A stretch of 60,775 nt of DNA, taken from IMG/VR virus record IMGVR_UViG_3300030102_004656, positions 1 to 60,775 of that record; one strand, written 5' to 3'. This document shows, piece after piece, positions 38,805 through 47,843 of the stretch. Within the stretch, counting starts at the first letter, position 1. Each line of letters starts with the position of its first letter. Position numbers and translations under genes: made by a program. Source of the DNA: a virus. The notes under the pieces were generated by a model. That model was not told the DNA's origin. It ran no database searches and saw only the letters and a program-made list of their open reading frames with translations.

Positions 38805-39289
38805 TGATAATAGGAATTGATAACGGTCTTGATGGTGGGTTAGCTGCTATTTCTAAAACAACAGGAGCATTAATAAATAAAACAGTAATGCCAACTCTTA
38901 AGCGTGGGAACAAGAGAGAAGTGGATGCTTATAAATTATATCAATGGATATTAGGTTTGGATGAAATGCCAAGCAATTTTGTAATCGCAATAGAAGAGCC
39001 TTTACATCATGCGAAATCTTCACAAGCCGTAAGATCAATGGCTATGTCTTTTGGTAAAATAAAAGGATTATGTGAAATAAAAGGATGGGAACACTGTTGT
39101 GTTTCCGTCCATAAATGGCAGAAGAAAATGTTAGGGCACGTCCCTAAAGGTATGACTAAAGAGGCAGCAGCTTGGAAGGCTGAGTGTTTAGCTCCTGACG
39201 AATGTTGGGTAAAAAGCAAAAGAGCTAGTAAAGCACACGATGGAATGATAGATGCTTTTTTGATTGCTCGTTACATTCGAGGAAAATAA
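38804..39289 (+). CDS. RuvC-like Holliday junction resolvase, 161 aa
   Basis: The RNase H-like fold is indicated by MIIGIDNGLDGGLA (Asp6), IAIEEP (Glu64) and HDGMIDAFLIA (Asp146, Asp150), the order of acidic residues in RuvC-type resolvases. It probably cuts branched DNA during recombination or before packaging. Length 161 matches the family. It lies in the replication block, overlapping the start of the previous gene's stop by one base. Confidence 0.85.
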   Translation: MIIGIDNGLDGGLAAISKTTGALINKTVMPTLKRGNKREVDAYKLYQWILGLDEMPSNFVIAIEEPLHHAKSSQAVRSMAMSFGKIKGLCEIKGWEHCCVSVHKWQKKMLGHVPKGMTKEAAAWKAECLAPDECWVKSKRASKAHDGMIDAFLIARYIRGK

Positions 39290-39330
39290 TTCTAGACGAA
39301 TTTAATTATCAATGGTATTTAAGGATCTGA

Positions 39331-40623
39331 ATGAAAGCATTGTTCCCAAAACAGCGTACCGCTGCCGACTTTTTTATTGATGTCTTAGGTCAAGGAAAGT
39401 CTACTATGGACACTTCGAGTGTAGGGACGGGTAAAACTGTAGTTGCTAGTTATGTAGCTAAAGAATTAGCCAGACCAGTAGCTGTAGTTTGTCCTAAAGC
39501 CGTCATACCTGCGTGGGAAAGAGAGCTAGAAGAATTTGGTGTAACTCCTTTATTCGTAATAAACTACGAAAAAATCCGTACAGGTAATACAAAATTTTTA
39601 TCTAAGAAAGGTAAGAAGATAATGAAGTGGGAGTTACCTGAGAATACTTTAATCTTGATGGATGAAATCCATAAAGCCAAAGGTCCATATACACAAAACG
39701 CTCAACTACTTATATCTTTAATATGCCAAGGGTTTCAAGTGCATGGCATGAGTGCAACTGCTTGCGAAGACCCAACTGAAATGAGAGCCATTGGGTATAT
39801 GCTAGGGTTACATAGTTTAAATAAATCTGAAGGGGGTAAACGAAGCTGGTATTCTTGGATGCTATCCAATGGGTGTATGCAAGATCAATGGAAGACATGG
39901 AAGATCATGAGCCGTAAGAAGCTCAAACCACTTAGAGAAAAATTATACAGTGAAACAACTTATAAACTTACTATCGAAGACTTCCCTGATTCTTTTAGAA
40001 ATAACAGAGTCTTTGTAGAACCAATAGAGTTTAGTGCACCTAAAAAAATTATAAAAGCATATGATGATCTAGGGATCACCCCTGATATTGTTGAAGAGTT
40101 TATTGATAAAGGGACTGTTGAAGATTCAGACTTTAATATAGTCAATATAATCAAAGCTAGAATGTTAGCAGAAAGCTACAAGGTTTTAGATCTCGTTGAT
40201 ATGGCAAAAGACTATGTGTCCCAAGGCTATTCAGTTGTTGTATTTTTAAACTATAAAGATAGTATTGATGCTTTTTGTGCCAAGATTGATTGTGGGTCTA
40301 TAGAAGGGGGGCAAACTACTGATGAACGACAGCTAGTGATTGACCGTTTTCAAAGTGATAAAACAAGAGTTTTAGCTGTGAATATAATGGCAGGAGGTAC
40401 AGGACTGTCTCTGCATGATACACAAGGTAAGCACCCTAGGGTTAGTCTAATTAGCCCATCATTCTCTGCAAAGAACCACCTACAAGTTCTAGGTAGGATA
40501 CACAGGAATGGTGCAAAATCAGATGCCCTTCAAAAGATTTTAGTGGCTGCTAATTCTGTAGAAGAAAAAGTCATGCAGTCTATAGATAAGAAAATTAAAA
40601 ACCTTGAAACTTTGCATGGATAA
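39331..40623 (+). CDS. SNF2-like superfamily 2 helicase, 430 aa
   Basis: Motifs in order: I, SSVGTGKT (residues 29-36); Ia, VAVVCPKAVIPAW; II, LILMDEIHKAKG with DEIH at 111-114; III, GMSATAC; V/VI, VAVNIMAGGTGLSLHD and QVLGRIHRNG near the C-terminus. The size (430) is small for Snf2 enzymes and common for phage DNA helicases of this group. The enzyme should remodel or unwind DNA at forks. The downstream nuclease overlaps its end by 8-20 bases, so the pair is coupled. Confidence 0.88.
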   Translation: MKALFPKQRTAADFFIDVLGQGKSTMDTSSVGTGKTVVASYVAKELARPVAVVCPKAVIPAWERELEEFGVTPLFVINYEKIRTGNTKFLSKKGKKIMKWELPENTLILMDEIHKAKGPYTQNAQLLISLICQGFQVHGMSATACEDPTEMRAIGYMLGLHSLNKSEGGKRSWYSWMLSNGCMQDQWKTWKIMSRKKLKPLREKLYSETTYKLTIEDFPDSFRNNRVFVEPIEFSAPKKIIKAYDDLGITPDIVEEFIDKGTVEDSDFNIVNIIKARMLAESYKVLDLVDMAKDYVSQGYSVVVFLNYKDSIDAFCAKIDCGSIEGGQTTDERQLVIDRFQSDKTRVLAVNIMAGGTGLSLHDTQGKHPRVSLISPSFSAKNHLQVLGRIHRNGAKSDALQKILVAANSVEEKVMQSIDKKIKNLETLHG

Positions 40624-41731
40624 TCCAGATCATAGTAGTAGAGGACACGCTGAGTTTTCGCCCTCAAGTCTTAAGTATGTAGCTTCTTGTCCAGGATTTA
40701 AAGGTCGAGGAGGAACTAACGAAGCTGCTGAGAAAGGCACTCGCATACATGAGGCACTAGAAATTAGAGACCCTTCTGCTTTGCACAACGAAGAAGAGTT
40801 AGAAATCTATGAACAAATCTGTAAAGATGAAGAGGCGTTCATGCAAGAGATTATTGGAGATGAAGAGTATGTTGAGCATAACGAAATGCTAACCCATGTT
40901 CAATTGAATGGTACTAGCACATGGGGTACTTGCGACAGGTTAATTATTTATGGTGATAAAGCAATCATGGGTGATTATAAAACAGGTATTTCAAATATAG
41001 ATTCACCACGAGATAACTGGCAAGCTAAAGCTTATACATTAGGAGCCTTCCAAAAGTTTAAGGATCTTAAAGAGATTACCTTTGTATTTTATGTGCCTGT
41101 AAGAAATGAAGTCTTGCATGATGTCTTCAAGAGAGAAGAGATGCCAGAAATGACAAAAGAACTTTCTTGGGTTATCCTCGAAGGCGAAAGAATAAGACCT
41201 CAGTGGGAGTATGGGACTCCACCCGTTGATGAAGTTAACCCCACAGTAAACTGTAGGTTTTGTGCTTTTGAAAGTAAGTGCCCTGCGTTAGGGGCTATAG
41301 CAATACAAATTGCTCAACGAGTAGCTGATCATCCAATACCTGATTCTGATATAGATAATCCTGAAGACATGGAAACTCTTGAACAGCTATGGGCTATTGC
41401 TAAAATAGTAACAAATTGGGCTACTAGAATAAAAGCAAAAGCTGTTGCGAAAGCTAAAGAAGGACATGAATTTCCCTCCCTAAAATTAAAATCAATGGGA
41501 GCCACTAAGAAGTGTAATAATAATAAAAAGCTTATGGAAATAGCTAAAGAGCACAACTTGGCGGATGAAGAATTACTCACGTTAGCAACTTTTCCTTTGC
41601 AAAAAGTTGCAACTGCTGTAAGTAAACAAGCCCCAGATGGGGAAAAGGGCCAAGCGAAGCAGGACTTTTTGAGTGCTGTTAGTGAGGCAGAAATCGTCGA
41701 TGTCTCTGAAACCAGATACACATTGACTTAA
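40604..41731 (+). CDS. Cas4/DUF2800-like PD-(D/E)XK nuclease with Fe-S cysteines, 375 aa
   Basis: The core is GTCDRLIIYGDKAIMGDYKTG: Asp111, Asp124 and Lys126 form the D...D-x-K nuclease site. One Cys lies early, in YVASCPGF (Cys29), and three lie late in VNCRFCAFESKC (Cys217, Cys220, Cys226). One plus three cysteines around a RecB-type nuclease is the signature of Cas4/AddB-type 4Fe-4S nucleases. The N-terminal FSPSSLKYVASC and KGTRIHEALE match the DUF2800-like phage family. The start could be 40604 or 40616. It probably resects DNA for recombination. It sits between the helicase and an SSB-like-position protein. Confidence 0.82.
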   Translation: MKLCMDNPDHSSRGHAEFSPSSLKYVASCPGFKGRGGTNEAAEKGTRIHEALEIRDPSALHNEEELEIYEQICKDEEAFMQEIIGDEEYVEHNEMLTHVQLNGTSTWGTCDRLIIYGDKAIMGDYKTGISNIDSPRDNWQAKAYTLGAFQKFKDLKEITFVFYVPVRNEVLHDVFKREEMPEMTKELSWVILEGERIRPQWEYGTPPVDEVNPTVNCRFCAFESKCPALGAIAIQIAQRVADHPIPDSDIDNPEDMETLEQLWAIAKIVTNWATRIKAKAVAKAKEGHEFPSLKLKSMGATKKCNNNKKLMEIAKEHNLADEELLTLATFPLQKVATAVSKQAPDGEKGQAKQDFLSAVSEAEIVDVSETRYTLT

Positions 41732-41752
41732 ATTAAACTAAAAAATAAATAA

Positions 41753-42424
41753 ATGAGCAAAACTAAAGCTAAAGAAGAGACAAATAAAGTTGTCGAAGTA
41801 GAAAAAAACGAACTAGCCCAAGAATCTAAATTCACTGTAGATAGTTCAGATATCCAACTCCCAAGATATTCGCTTAGACAAGCGAGTTCTAAATTTAAGG
41901 CAGGAGAAACAGGTGACTTGGTCAAAGATCAAGAGTACGTTGTGATCCCTGCTTCGAGTGAAACAGACATTGTGTTTGTGGATGTTAGGAAGAAGTGGAG
42001 AGAGCAAGCACCGTTTGGTTCACAGATCAGAGGTCGTGTTGCCTATACGGAACAAGAAAAAGAAGAGATTGAGAGTGATACAGAGTTTGAAGTCAAACCT
42101 GCTGCCGACCTAATCTTTCTAATTCCTGAAGGAAAAGGCACTGATGAAGATGCTTTTAACTATCCACTAGGAGACACTAATTATGCTTTAGGTATTTATG
42201 ATACAGGAAGTAAAGGGGCATACAGAGGAACATTTATGCAAATCGCTACTTTCCTCGCTACTAATCCTGCTGCTTCACCAGCTAATGTAATGTGGACATG
42301 GAGAGTCGTTGATCGTGAGTGGATGGGTAATGAGTGGGTTGAGCCCATGCTTAAAATATCCAGAAACAAAGTTGATCAAGATGTTCTTGAGTTTGCTACT
42401 AACTACAAAAATATCACCTCATGA
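41753..42424 (+). CDS. Unknown protein in ssDNA-binding position, 223 aa
   Basis: An acidic, mixed alpha/beta protein: IQLPRYSLRQASSKFKAGET, EYVVIPASSETDIVFVDVRK, WTWRVVDREWMGNEWVEPML. In many phages a Cas4-like nuclease is followed by an SSB-like protein (DUF2815 type) and then Pol I, and this gene occupies exactly that place. The sequence itself does not show me an OB fold, so ssDNA binding is inferred from order only. The stop overlaps the next gene (ATGA). Confidence 0.6.
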   Translation: MSKTKAKEETNKVVEVEKNELAQESKFTVDSSDIQLPRYSLRQASSKFKAGETGDLVKDQEYVVIPASSETDIVFVDVRKKWREQAPFGSQIRGRVAYTEQEKEEIESDTEFEVKPAADLIFLIPEGKGTDEDAFNYPLGDTNYALGIYDTGSKGAYRGTFMQIATFLATNPAASPANVMWTWRVVDREWMGNEWVEPMLKISRNKVDQDVLEFATNYKNITS

Positions 42425-42657
42425 CCGAAAGAGAAATCTTAATCAAAGAGATTGATACTGTAGAAACAAGTATTGCGGAGGTTAGAAAGAACTTAGAAGA
42501 TCTTACACAAATTTTGGGTAGGATGAATTTTCTCCACAATATTTTTAATGAGCATTTAAACACTCATTTTTCTGACCCTAATAAAGAAGTAGACAAAAAA
42601 GATAAGGAATCTAAAGGGTTTACTTTTAAAGAGTGGGGTACTGAAAAACCAGAATAA
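42421..42657 (+). CDS. Coiled-coil protein, 78 aa
   Basis: The first ~45 residues are an amphipathic helix (LIKEIDTVETSIAEVRKNLE; DLTQILGRMNFLHNIFNEHL), and the C-terminus is Lys/Glu-rich. The start overlaps the upstream stop. It probably acts as a small partner protein in the replication block. No family is recognised. Confidence 0.55.
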   Translation: MTEREILIKEIDTVETSIAEVRKNLEDLTQILGRMNFLHNIFNEHLNTHFSDPNKEVDKKDKESKGFTFKEWGTEKPE

Positions 42658-42686
42658 AACTTTCAGTAGGTTAGTTCGCCTTCTGA

Positions 42687-42748
42687 TGTGAGGGGAGCTC
42701 TAGTGGTCTTGGGTTTATGCTTTCTCCAAGACTGCTAGAGCCATCACA
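42687..42748. promoter_or_regulatory. Long interrupted inverted repeat upstream of polA
   Basis: TGTGA (42687-42691), GCTCTAG (42697-42703) and GTCTTGG (42706-42712) pair in order with CCAAGAC (42726-42732), CTAGAGC (42735-42741) and TCACA (42744-42748), with a small internal mismatch. The array sits 12 bases before the polymerase start. It may be an operator, a transcript structure tuning polA translation or a replication element. No T tract follows. Confidence 0.7.
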
Positions 42749-42759
42749 CACCTACCATT

Positions 42760-44586
42760 ATGAATACCTATGCCCTAGATTTTGAAACCTATTATGACAA
42801 GGAATGTTCTATTCAAGTCCTTGGTCCATTAGGTTATTTTAACCACCATGATTTTGATGCCTACCGAGTTTCTATATGGGGCGATGAAGGTACACAGTTT
42901 GTAGGACACCCAAAAGATTTTGAATGGGAAAAACTTAAAGATAATAGAGTACTAAGCCACAACGCATCTTTCGACGAAACTTTATATTTTGTAGGCGTTG
43001 AAAAAGGTTGGTGGCCTAAAGTAGATTTTGCTGAATGGCACTGCACTGCGGATCTAGCAGCTTACTGTAGATTGCCTAGATCACTTAAAGGATCTACAAC
43101 TGAGCTTTTTAATCTTGAGATTAGTAAAGAGACACGAGATAACATGTCTGGCAAAAAGTGGGAGGACATGTCAGAAGAATTTCAAAAAGAGGTAGATGAC
43201 TATGCTCTCAAAGACTCAGAGCTTTGCCTCAAGCTATGGGAAGAATTATCTCCTAAATGGCCTGACTTTGAAAGAGCTATTAGCTCTACGAATAGAAGGA
43301 TTGTTCAACGGGGTATCCCTATCGATATGCAACTACTAGAAGATAATAAGAATGTAGTGGCTAACAAACTTTTTGACGCTGAGAAAAGTATACCTTGGTT
43401 TGGCGAGAAACCAACGCTTTCCAGGATTGCCTTCAATGAAGAGTGTCGAAAAGTAGGTATCGAGCCTCCTGCTAGTCTTGCCCTTGCAGATGAAGAAGCT
43501 GAAGAGTTTGTTAATAAGTATGGTGAGAAGTATCCTTTCATACTTGCTGTCAGAGATTATAGAAGACTAAATGCATTGCTTAAAAAGATTAAAAGTTTTG
43601 AGAACGCTACGATAGAAGACTTGAGATATTACGGTGGGTGTCTTTATTTTGGGGCACATACAGGGCGTTATAGTGGCAGTGGAGGTAACCTCAACTTACA
43701 AAACTTACCAAGGGCAGAGCATTTTGGAGTAAACCTTAGACATATGTTAAGGGCTCCAAAGGGTTATAAGTTTATTATAGCTGATTTATCACAAATAGAG
43801 GTTAGGACTTTGTGTTGGTTAGCTAGGGATATGAAGGTTCTTGAGCAGATAAAAAAATCAGATGATATTTATGAGGTGTTTGCTTCACAACTAGGTTTTT
43901 GGGAAGAAGGTAAAGAAGGTTTTAAAAAAGCGGAGGGTGGTAAACTGAGGCATAAAGTTAAACAAATTGTCTTAGGATGTGGATATGGTGTATCAGGTAA
44001 AAAGTTTGCCATGATATCAGGGTTTGAGGAAGAACAAGCTCAAGAATACGTTGAGAAATACAGAAGTAATATGGATTCTGTAGTCCGTCTTTGGCGAAAA
44101 TACCAGCACAAGATGATTGCTGCTTGGCATGCTGAAGTAAAAAGAATTAAAGACAACGAAATTAAAAAAGCTAACAACCGACCTACCGATGATATACAAA
44201 GGGTATTTCAAATTAAATTACCTTCTGGTAGGATTCTGGATTATGGGGATGTTAAACTAGATGAAGGAGAAGAAAGGCAGAACTGGGTTGTGCATCAGTT
44301 CAAACATAACAAGAAAGTTCCTATGAGAGCATGGGGAGGTCTTCTTACAGAGAATGCTTCACAAGCTTTATCTAGGGATATCTTTTCCGACATGATGTTA
44401 AGGCTAGAAGAAGCAGGTATAAAAATAATTTTTCATGTCCACGATGAGTTCATTATCGAAGTGGAAGAAAAGAAAGCAGAGCAAACACTAGAACAAGTGC
44501 TTGATATAATGTCTACCGCTCCAGATTGGATCGCAGACATCCCCCTCGAAGCGGAAGGCAAAATAGTAAACCGATACCAAAAATGA
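42760..44586 (+). CDS. DNA polymerase I family with 3'-5' exonuclease, 608 aa
   Basis: It replicates the phage genome. Exonuclease motifs: Exo I ALDFETYY (Asp, Glu near residue 7-9), Exo II SHNASFDE (~69) and Exo III DYALKDSELC (~150). Polymerase motifs: A, IIADLSQIEVRTL with Asp342; B, RHKVKQIVLGCGYG with Arg397, Lys401, Leu405 and Tyr409; C, FHVHDEFIIEVE with Asp562 and Glu563. Leu405 lines up with E. coli Phe762, a site whose identity in marine viral PolA has been tied to replication lifestyle. There is no 5'-3' exonuclease domain, as usual for phages. The stop overlaps the next start (ATGA). Confidence 0.93.
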   Translation: MNTYALDFETYYDKECSIQVLGPLGYFNHHDFDAYRVSIWGDEGTQFVGHPKDFEWEKLKDNRVLSHNASFDETLYFVGVEKGWWPKVDFAEWHCTADLAAYCRLPRSLKGSTTELFNLEISKETRDNMSGKKWEDMSEEFQKEVDDYALKDSELCLKLWEELSPKWPDFERAISSTNRRIVQRGIPIDMQLLEDNKNVVANKLFDAEKSIPWFGEKPTLSRIAFNEECRKVGIEPPASLALADEEAEEFVNKYGEKYPFILAVRDYRRLNALLKKIKSFENATIEDLRYYGGCLYFGAHTGRYSGSGGNLNLQNLPRAEHFGVNLRHMLRAPKGYKFIIADLSQIEVRTLCWLARDMKVLEQIKKSDDIYEVFASQLGFWEEGKEGFKKAEGGKLRHKVKQIVLGCGYGVSGKKFAMISGFEEEQAQEYVEKYRSNMDSVVRLWRKYQHKMIAAWHAEVKRIKDNEIKKANNRPTDDIQRVFQIKLPSGRILDYGDVKLDEGEERQNWVVHQFKHNKKVPMRAWGGLLTENASQALSRDIFSDMMLRLEEAGIKIIFHVHDEFIIEVEEKKAEQTLEQVLDIMSTAPDWIADIPLEAEGKIVNRYQK

Positions 44587-46826
44587 TATTTAGATACAAA
44601 AAGAACTTCGTAGATACTACGGCTACAAAATGTGATGATATAGAAGCTTTAACTAAAGTTAAGAAAAGACCCCCTGAATTCTCCAACCCTACTGTAGAGC
44701 TAAAACCTAAATTTAAAGAGTGGTGTGGAAAACCAACAACTGATCATGCATTTATTACTTTATGCACAGGGGATAATCCAAACTTCCCTATAAGTGCTGA
44801 TAATCCTGTCAGAGAATTACATGGGTTGATAGCTGATTATGATGCTAAACCTGACAATGATGATTGGATGAAGATCATTGACATTAATTGTGGTGATGGT
44901 TTACGCCCTACTTACATATCTAAATCTTTCTCAGGTTACCCTAGGCTAGTTTGGCTTTGGGATAAGTCTGTGCTTACAACAGATAATACTTTTGCAGCTT
45001 TATATAAGAGGCTAGATGTTAAGTTGAAGGTTACAACCATGTTCCCTGAGTGGGATGAGGCTTGTTTAAATGCTTCACAAACCTATGAGATAGGTACTGA
45101 ATGGCAAAAGATTGGAGAACCTATTCCTCATGATGTTGTACTTGGAGCTTCTTATGCTGCTTCAGCAGAAACACCTGAAAGGACCAATGGACCAGAGATA
45201 CCTTTTGACGTTATCTATGACAAGATTCAAGAGAACTACCCTGATAGACTTGATGTGGCGAAGGATGATTTCGGTCCAGGACTTAGGTTGGCTGCCTTTA
45301 TGGTTGATCCTTTTAAGCCAGAAAGTGATAGCTGTTGTGTCGTACATGAAGAAGGTATTCATTGTTTTACTACAAGAGCACCTAAAGCTTTTTACTCTTG
45401 GTCTGATTTGTTTGGTAGAGAGTTTGTTAAGAACTACGAAGAGGATAGGATAACAGGTATATTGCGTAAGTATTGGACTAACGGGGAGAAGTATTTTAAA
45501 AGAAATGACCTAGGGACTATTGAGAAAATAAATAAGCAACAGCTAGAACTAGAACTTAAAATTGCAGGGTTTAGACCTAGGAAAGATAGAACAACAGGGG
45601 TTTCAGAACTCGATATAGCTATTGATAGAATCAATGTACTTAACAGGATCGACTGCATTGCTCCAATTATTTTCTCAAAAGAAGAGATGATTATTTTTGA
45701 GGGAAAAAGAATCTTAAATGATTCAAGATTAAATATTTTAAAAGCTGCTGAAAATGGAGATCCTAAAAACTTCCCATATATAGATAACTTTTTTAAGCAG
45801 TTCTTTGACAAAGACACAGAGGTTGACCAAAAGCATGCATTGTTTTCTTGGTTACATGTTGCTAGAAAATCTTTGATGGTAGGAGACCATAGGAAGATAA
45901 TACAAAGCTTGTGCTTAATAATATCTGGTGGGCCTGGTGTAGGTAAGTCACTTACGTCAGGGGGTATAATATCTCCGTTACTTGGAGGGTCAGCACCTGC
46001 ATCAAGGTTTCTTTCAGGTAAGACACCCTTTAATAGTGAGCTAGCTCATTATGGGTGTTGGATACAAGATGATAATGTGAATGCTGGTAGCCAAGTAGAT
46101 CAAAAACGTATGGACGAAACTGTAAAAGCTTCAATAGCTAATAGGTATTTAAACTGGGAGGCCAAATATTTTGAGCCTTCAAAGATTCCATATTCACCAA
46201 AACTAGTTATGACTTTGAACACTGATCCTGCGAGCATGGCCAGTGTGCCTAATCTTGACCAAGCTACGGCTGATAAGCTTCTTGGTTTAGTAGTCTCAGA
46301 AAAAGCTACGATAGATTTTCCTGATGACTTAGAAGACATTTTGGAAAAAGAGTTACCTTTCTTTGCCAAGTTTATTGATGATTACGTGATTCCTGCATCT
46401 CTTAAAGGTACACAAAGATATGGTGTTAAACCATATATACACCCTCAGATTGCTAGAGCCACCTACGATAACTCAAGGAAGGCCCATGTATCAGAGTTAG
46501 TAGATATATTTATTGAGGGTATCCGTGATACTTATCCTGACCCATCTACCAAAGATTTCTCTAATGAGTGGTGGAGTGGTACTGTTACTGCTTTTCAAAA
46601 ACAATTTTTAGCAAATAATGGAAATGCTCACTTCGGATGTTCTGCTCACATTGATTCTATAAAAGAAGGCTTACAAAATATTGTTCAACAATCTAAGATG
46701 GATGATGACATCAGACCAATAAGATCTATTAGTTCAGGTAGTGGTACTAGATTCTCAATATCCTTATCAAGGAAATATGACTTTTGTGAAGAAAATACTA
46801 GTGTAGAGGAGTCTTTAGAGGTATGA
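44583..46826 (+). CDS. Primase-helicase, PrimPol/DUF5906 type, 747 aa
   Basis: I choose the ATG at 44583, overlapping the polymerase stop, over the in-frame ATG at 44526. The N-terminal region has HGLIADYDAKPD (a DxD-like metal motif typical of archaeo-eukaryotic primases) and YPRLVWLWDKS. The C-terminal half is an SF3/DUF5906-type helicase: ISGGPGVGKSLTSGG (Walker A, residues ~449-456), then ELAHYGCWIQDDNVNAGSQV (Walker B/acidic) and LVMTLNTDPASMASVPN. It would make primers and unwind DNA next to Pol I. Fused primase-helicases of this kind are known from marine phages such as NrS-1. Confidence 0.8.
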   Translation: MIFRYKKNFVDTTATKCDDIEALTKVKKRPPEFSNPTVELKPKFKEWCGKPTTDHAFITLCTGDNPNFPISADNPVRELHGLIADYDAKPDNDDWMKIIDINCGDGLRPTYISKSFSGYPRLVWLWDKSVLTTDNTFAALYKRLDVKLKVTTMFPEWDEACLNASQTYEIGTEWQKIGEPIPHDVVLGASYAASAETPERTNGPEIPFDVIYDKIQENYPDRLDVAKDDFGPGLRLAAFMVDPFKPESDSCCVVHEEGIHCFTTRAPKAFYSWSDLFGREFVKNYEEDRITGILRKYWTNGEKYFKRNDLGTIEKINKQQLELELKIAGFRPRKDRTTGVSELDIAIDRINVLNRIDCIAPIIFSKEEMIIFEGKRILNDSRLNILKAAENGDPKNFPYIDNFFKQFFDKDTEVDQKHALFSWLHVARKSLMVGDHRKIIQSLCLIISGGPGVGKSLTSGGIISPLLGGSAPASRFLSGKTPFNSELAHYGCWIQDDNVNAGSQVDQKRMDETVKASIANRYLNWEAKYFEPSKIPYSPKLVMTLNTDPASMASVPNLDQATADKLLGLVVSEKATIDFPDDLEDILEKELPFFAKFIDDYVIPASLKGTQRYGVKPYIHPQIARATYDNSRKAHVSELVDIFIEGIRDTYPDPSTKDFSNEWWSGTVTAFQKQFLANNGNAHFGCSAHIDSIKEGLQNIVQQSKMDDDIRPIRSISSGSGTRFSISLSRKYDFCEENTSVEESLEV

Positions 46827-46833
46827 GTTATGT

Positions 46834-47022
46834 ATGACTACAAAACAAGTTATGCGTCAAAGAGATGAGTTAATTGATCTAGTTAAAGAAGTTTTGGACA
46901 AACTAGATCAAGTAGCTAATTACTCTAATGATGATAGCCTTTTAGAAGAAGCTGAACAGTTTCAAGAAAGACTAGATGCTTTAATAGAGCTAGATTCTAA
47001 TGCGTCTAGTAATTACTCTTAA
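46834..47022 (+). CDS. Coiled-coil protein, 62 aa
   Basis: An acidic amphipathic helix covers most of it (RQRDELIDLVKEVLDKLDQV; EEAEQFQERLDALIELDSN). It is the last gene of the replication block and its TAA overlaps the convergent nuclease-like gene's stop by four bases. No family is recognised. Confidence 0.55.
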   Translation: MTTKQVMRQRDELIDLVKEVLDKLDQVANYSNDDSLLEEAEQFQERLDALIELDSNASSNYS

Positions 47023-47546
47023 AAATTTTTAGGAGAGTTTAGTTTCTTGATTGATATATGTAGTCCAGAAGATCTAAATACAAACCCATCTTTATCAGAG
47101 TCACCTTTTTTAACAAACTTTGCTTTTTTAAGTAACTGAGTTGTGGGTAACCATCCTACTAACCATACCTGCATTAAATCTCTGCGAACTCTGGTGAAGA
47201 AATAAACATCATTATTTAGTACGGGGTTGTTCTTGCAATTAACAAAAGCACTATATTCAGGTTTAGGTACTGAACTACATGTTTTAGACTTAATCTCTAT
47301 TTCTTTCTTTTTGTAAATTAAATCAAAACAGTAAGAAACGTCTCCAACATATTTACTCCTAGGAAGGTATTTATTCACTGCTATTTCTCCTAAACAACCA
47401 GCCATCCTACCTAACCCTCTTGTGTAAGAATTAGGAAGCACCCCCATTTGTTTAGCCCTTTCATGAGCTAAACAAATATCTTTGCCAGAGGGAGTGAATT
47501 TAATAAACTCATCAGAGGTATTAAATTGCTTCTTTTTAGATTTCAT
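47019..47546 (-). CDS. PD-(D/E)XK nuclease-like protein, 175 aa
   Basis: The ATG at 47546 overlaps the upstream stop (ATGA), so I use it instead of the in-frame ATG at 47603. Catalytic pattern: GCLGEIAVNKYL (Glu54), YCFDLIYKKK (Asp75), EIEIKSKT (Glu84, Lys86). This is the E...D...E-x-K layout of Holliday/restriction-type nucleases. The rest is basic with several Cys. It could be a host-DNA or branched-DNA nuclease, or a protein that modifies host restriction. It is the last gene of the late minus block. Confidence 0.6.
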   Translation of the reverse strand: MKSKKKQFNTSDEFIKFTPSGKDICLAHERAKQMGVLPNSYTRGLGRMAGCLGEIAVNKYLPRSKYVGDVSYCFDLIYKKKEIEIKSKTCSSVPKPEYSAFVNCKNNPVLNNDVYFFTRVRRDLMQVWLVGWLPTTQLLKKAKFVKKGDSDKDGFVFRSSGLHISIKKLNSPKNF

Positions 47547-47842
47547 TGATCTATCTTTTTCAAGAAAGTTTCCCATGCAGGAAAGAATATTTCTTCCATG
47601 CATCGGACAACGGCTTCTTGATCGTAGTTTTCAAGCCACCCTACACCGCTTAAAAGCAAACTTGCCTCCATCATTTCATGTCTGATGGTCTGTATAAGGG
47701 CTTTACCTTTGAGGTTTTTATTTATTTCAATGGTTTTCTTGTCATGTAAATACAATCCATAGTCGGGGCTATCACCATTAAAGGGGACTAAGGCAAGCTT
47801 TACTCTTCTGCCAGCAATAGAAATTGTTTTTGGAAGTTCCAA
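47543..47842 (-). CDS. Zincin-like small protein, 99 aa
   Basis: The segment ALIQTIRHEMMEASLLLSGVG has His55-Glu56 followed by Glu59, an HExxE variant of the zincin HExxH motif on a hydrophobic helix. A third ligand could be Glu near residue 76-80 (DQEAVVRCMEE). Phage proteins with such degenerate HExx motifs beside endolysin genes are frequent. The enzyme may be inactive. It lies one base from the amidase start and overlaps the downstream gene (ATGA). Confidence 0.6.
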   Translation of the reverse strand: MELPKTISIAGRRVKLALVPFNGDSPDYGLYLHDKKTIEINKNLKGKALIQTIRHEMMEASLLLSGVGWLENYDQEAVVRCMEEIFFPAWETFLKKIDQ

Positions 47843-47843
47843 G

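Noticed and set aside
44526-44582. Longer start for the primase-helicase
   Set aside because: The added residues lie in the polymerase gene's end and look like shadow; the ATGA overlap at 44583 is the usual arrangement here.
47547-47603. Longer start for the PD-(D/E)XK protein
   Set aside because: It would sit inside the zincin-like gene; the ATGA overlap at 47546 is better supported.
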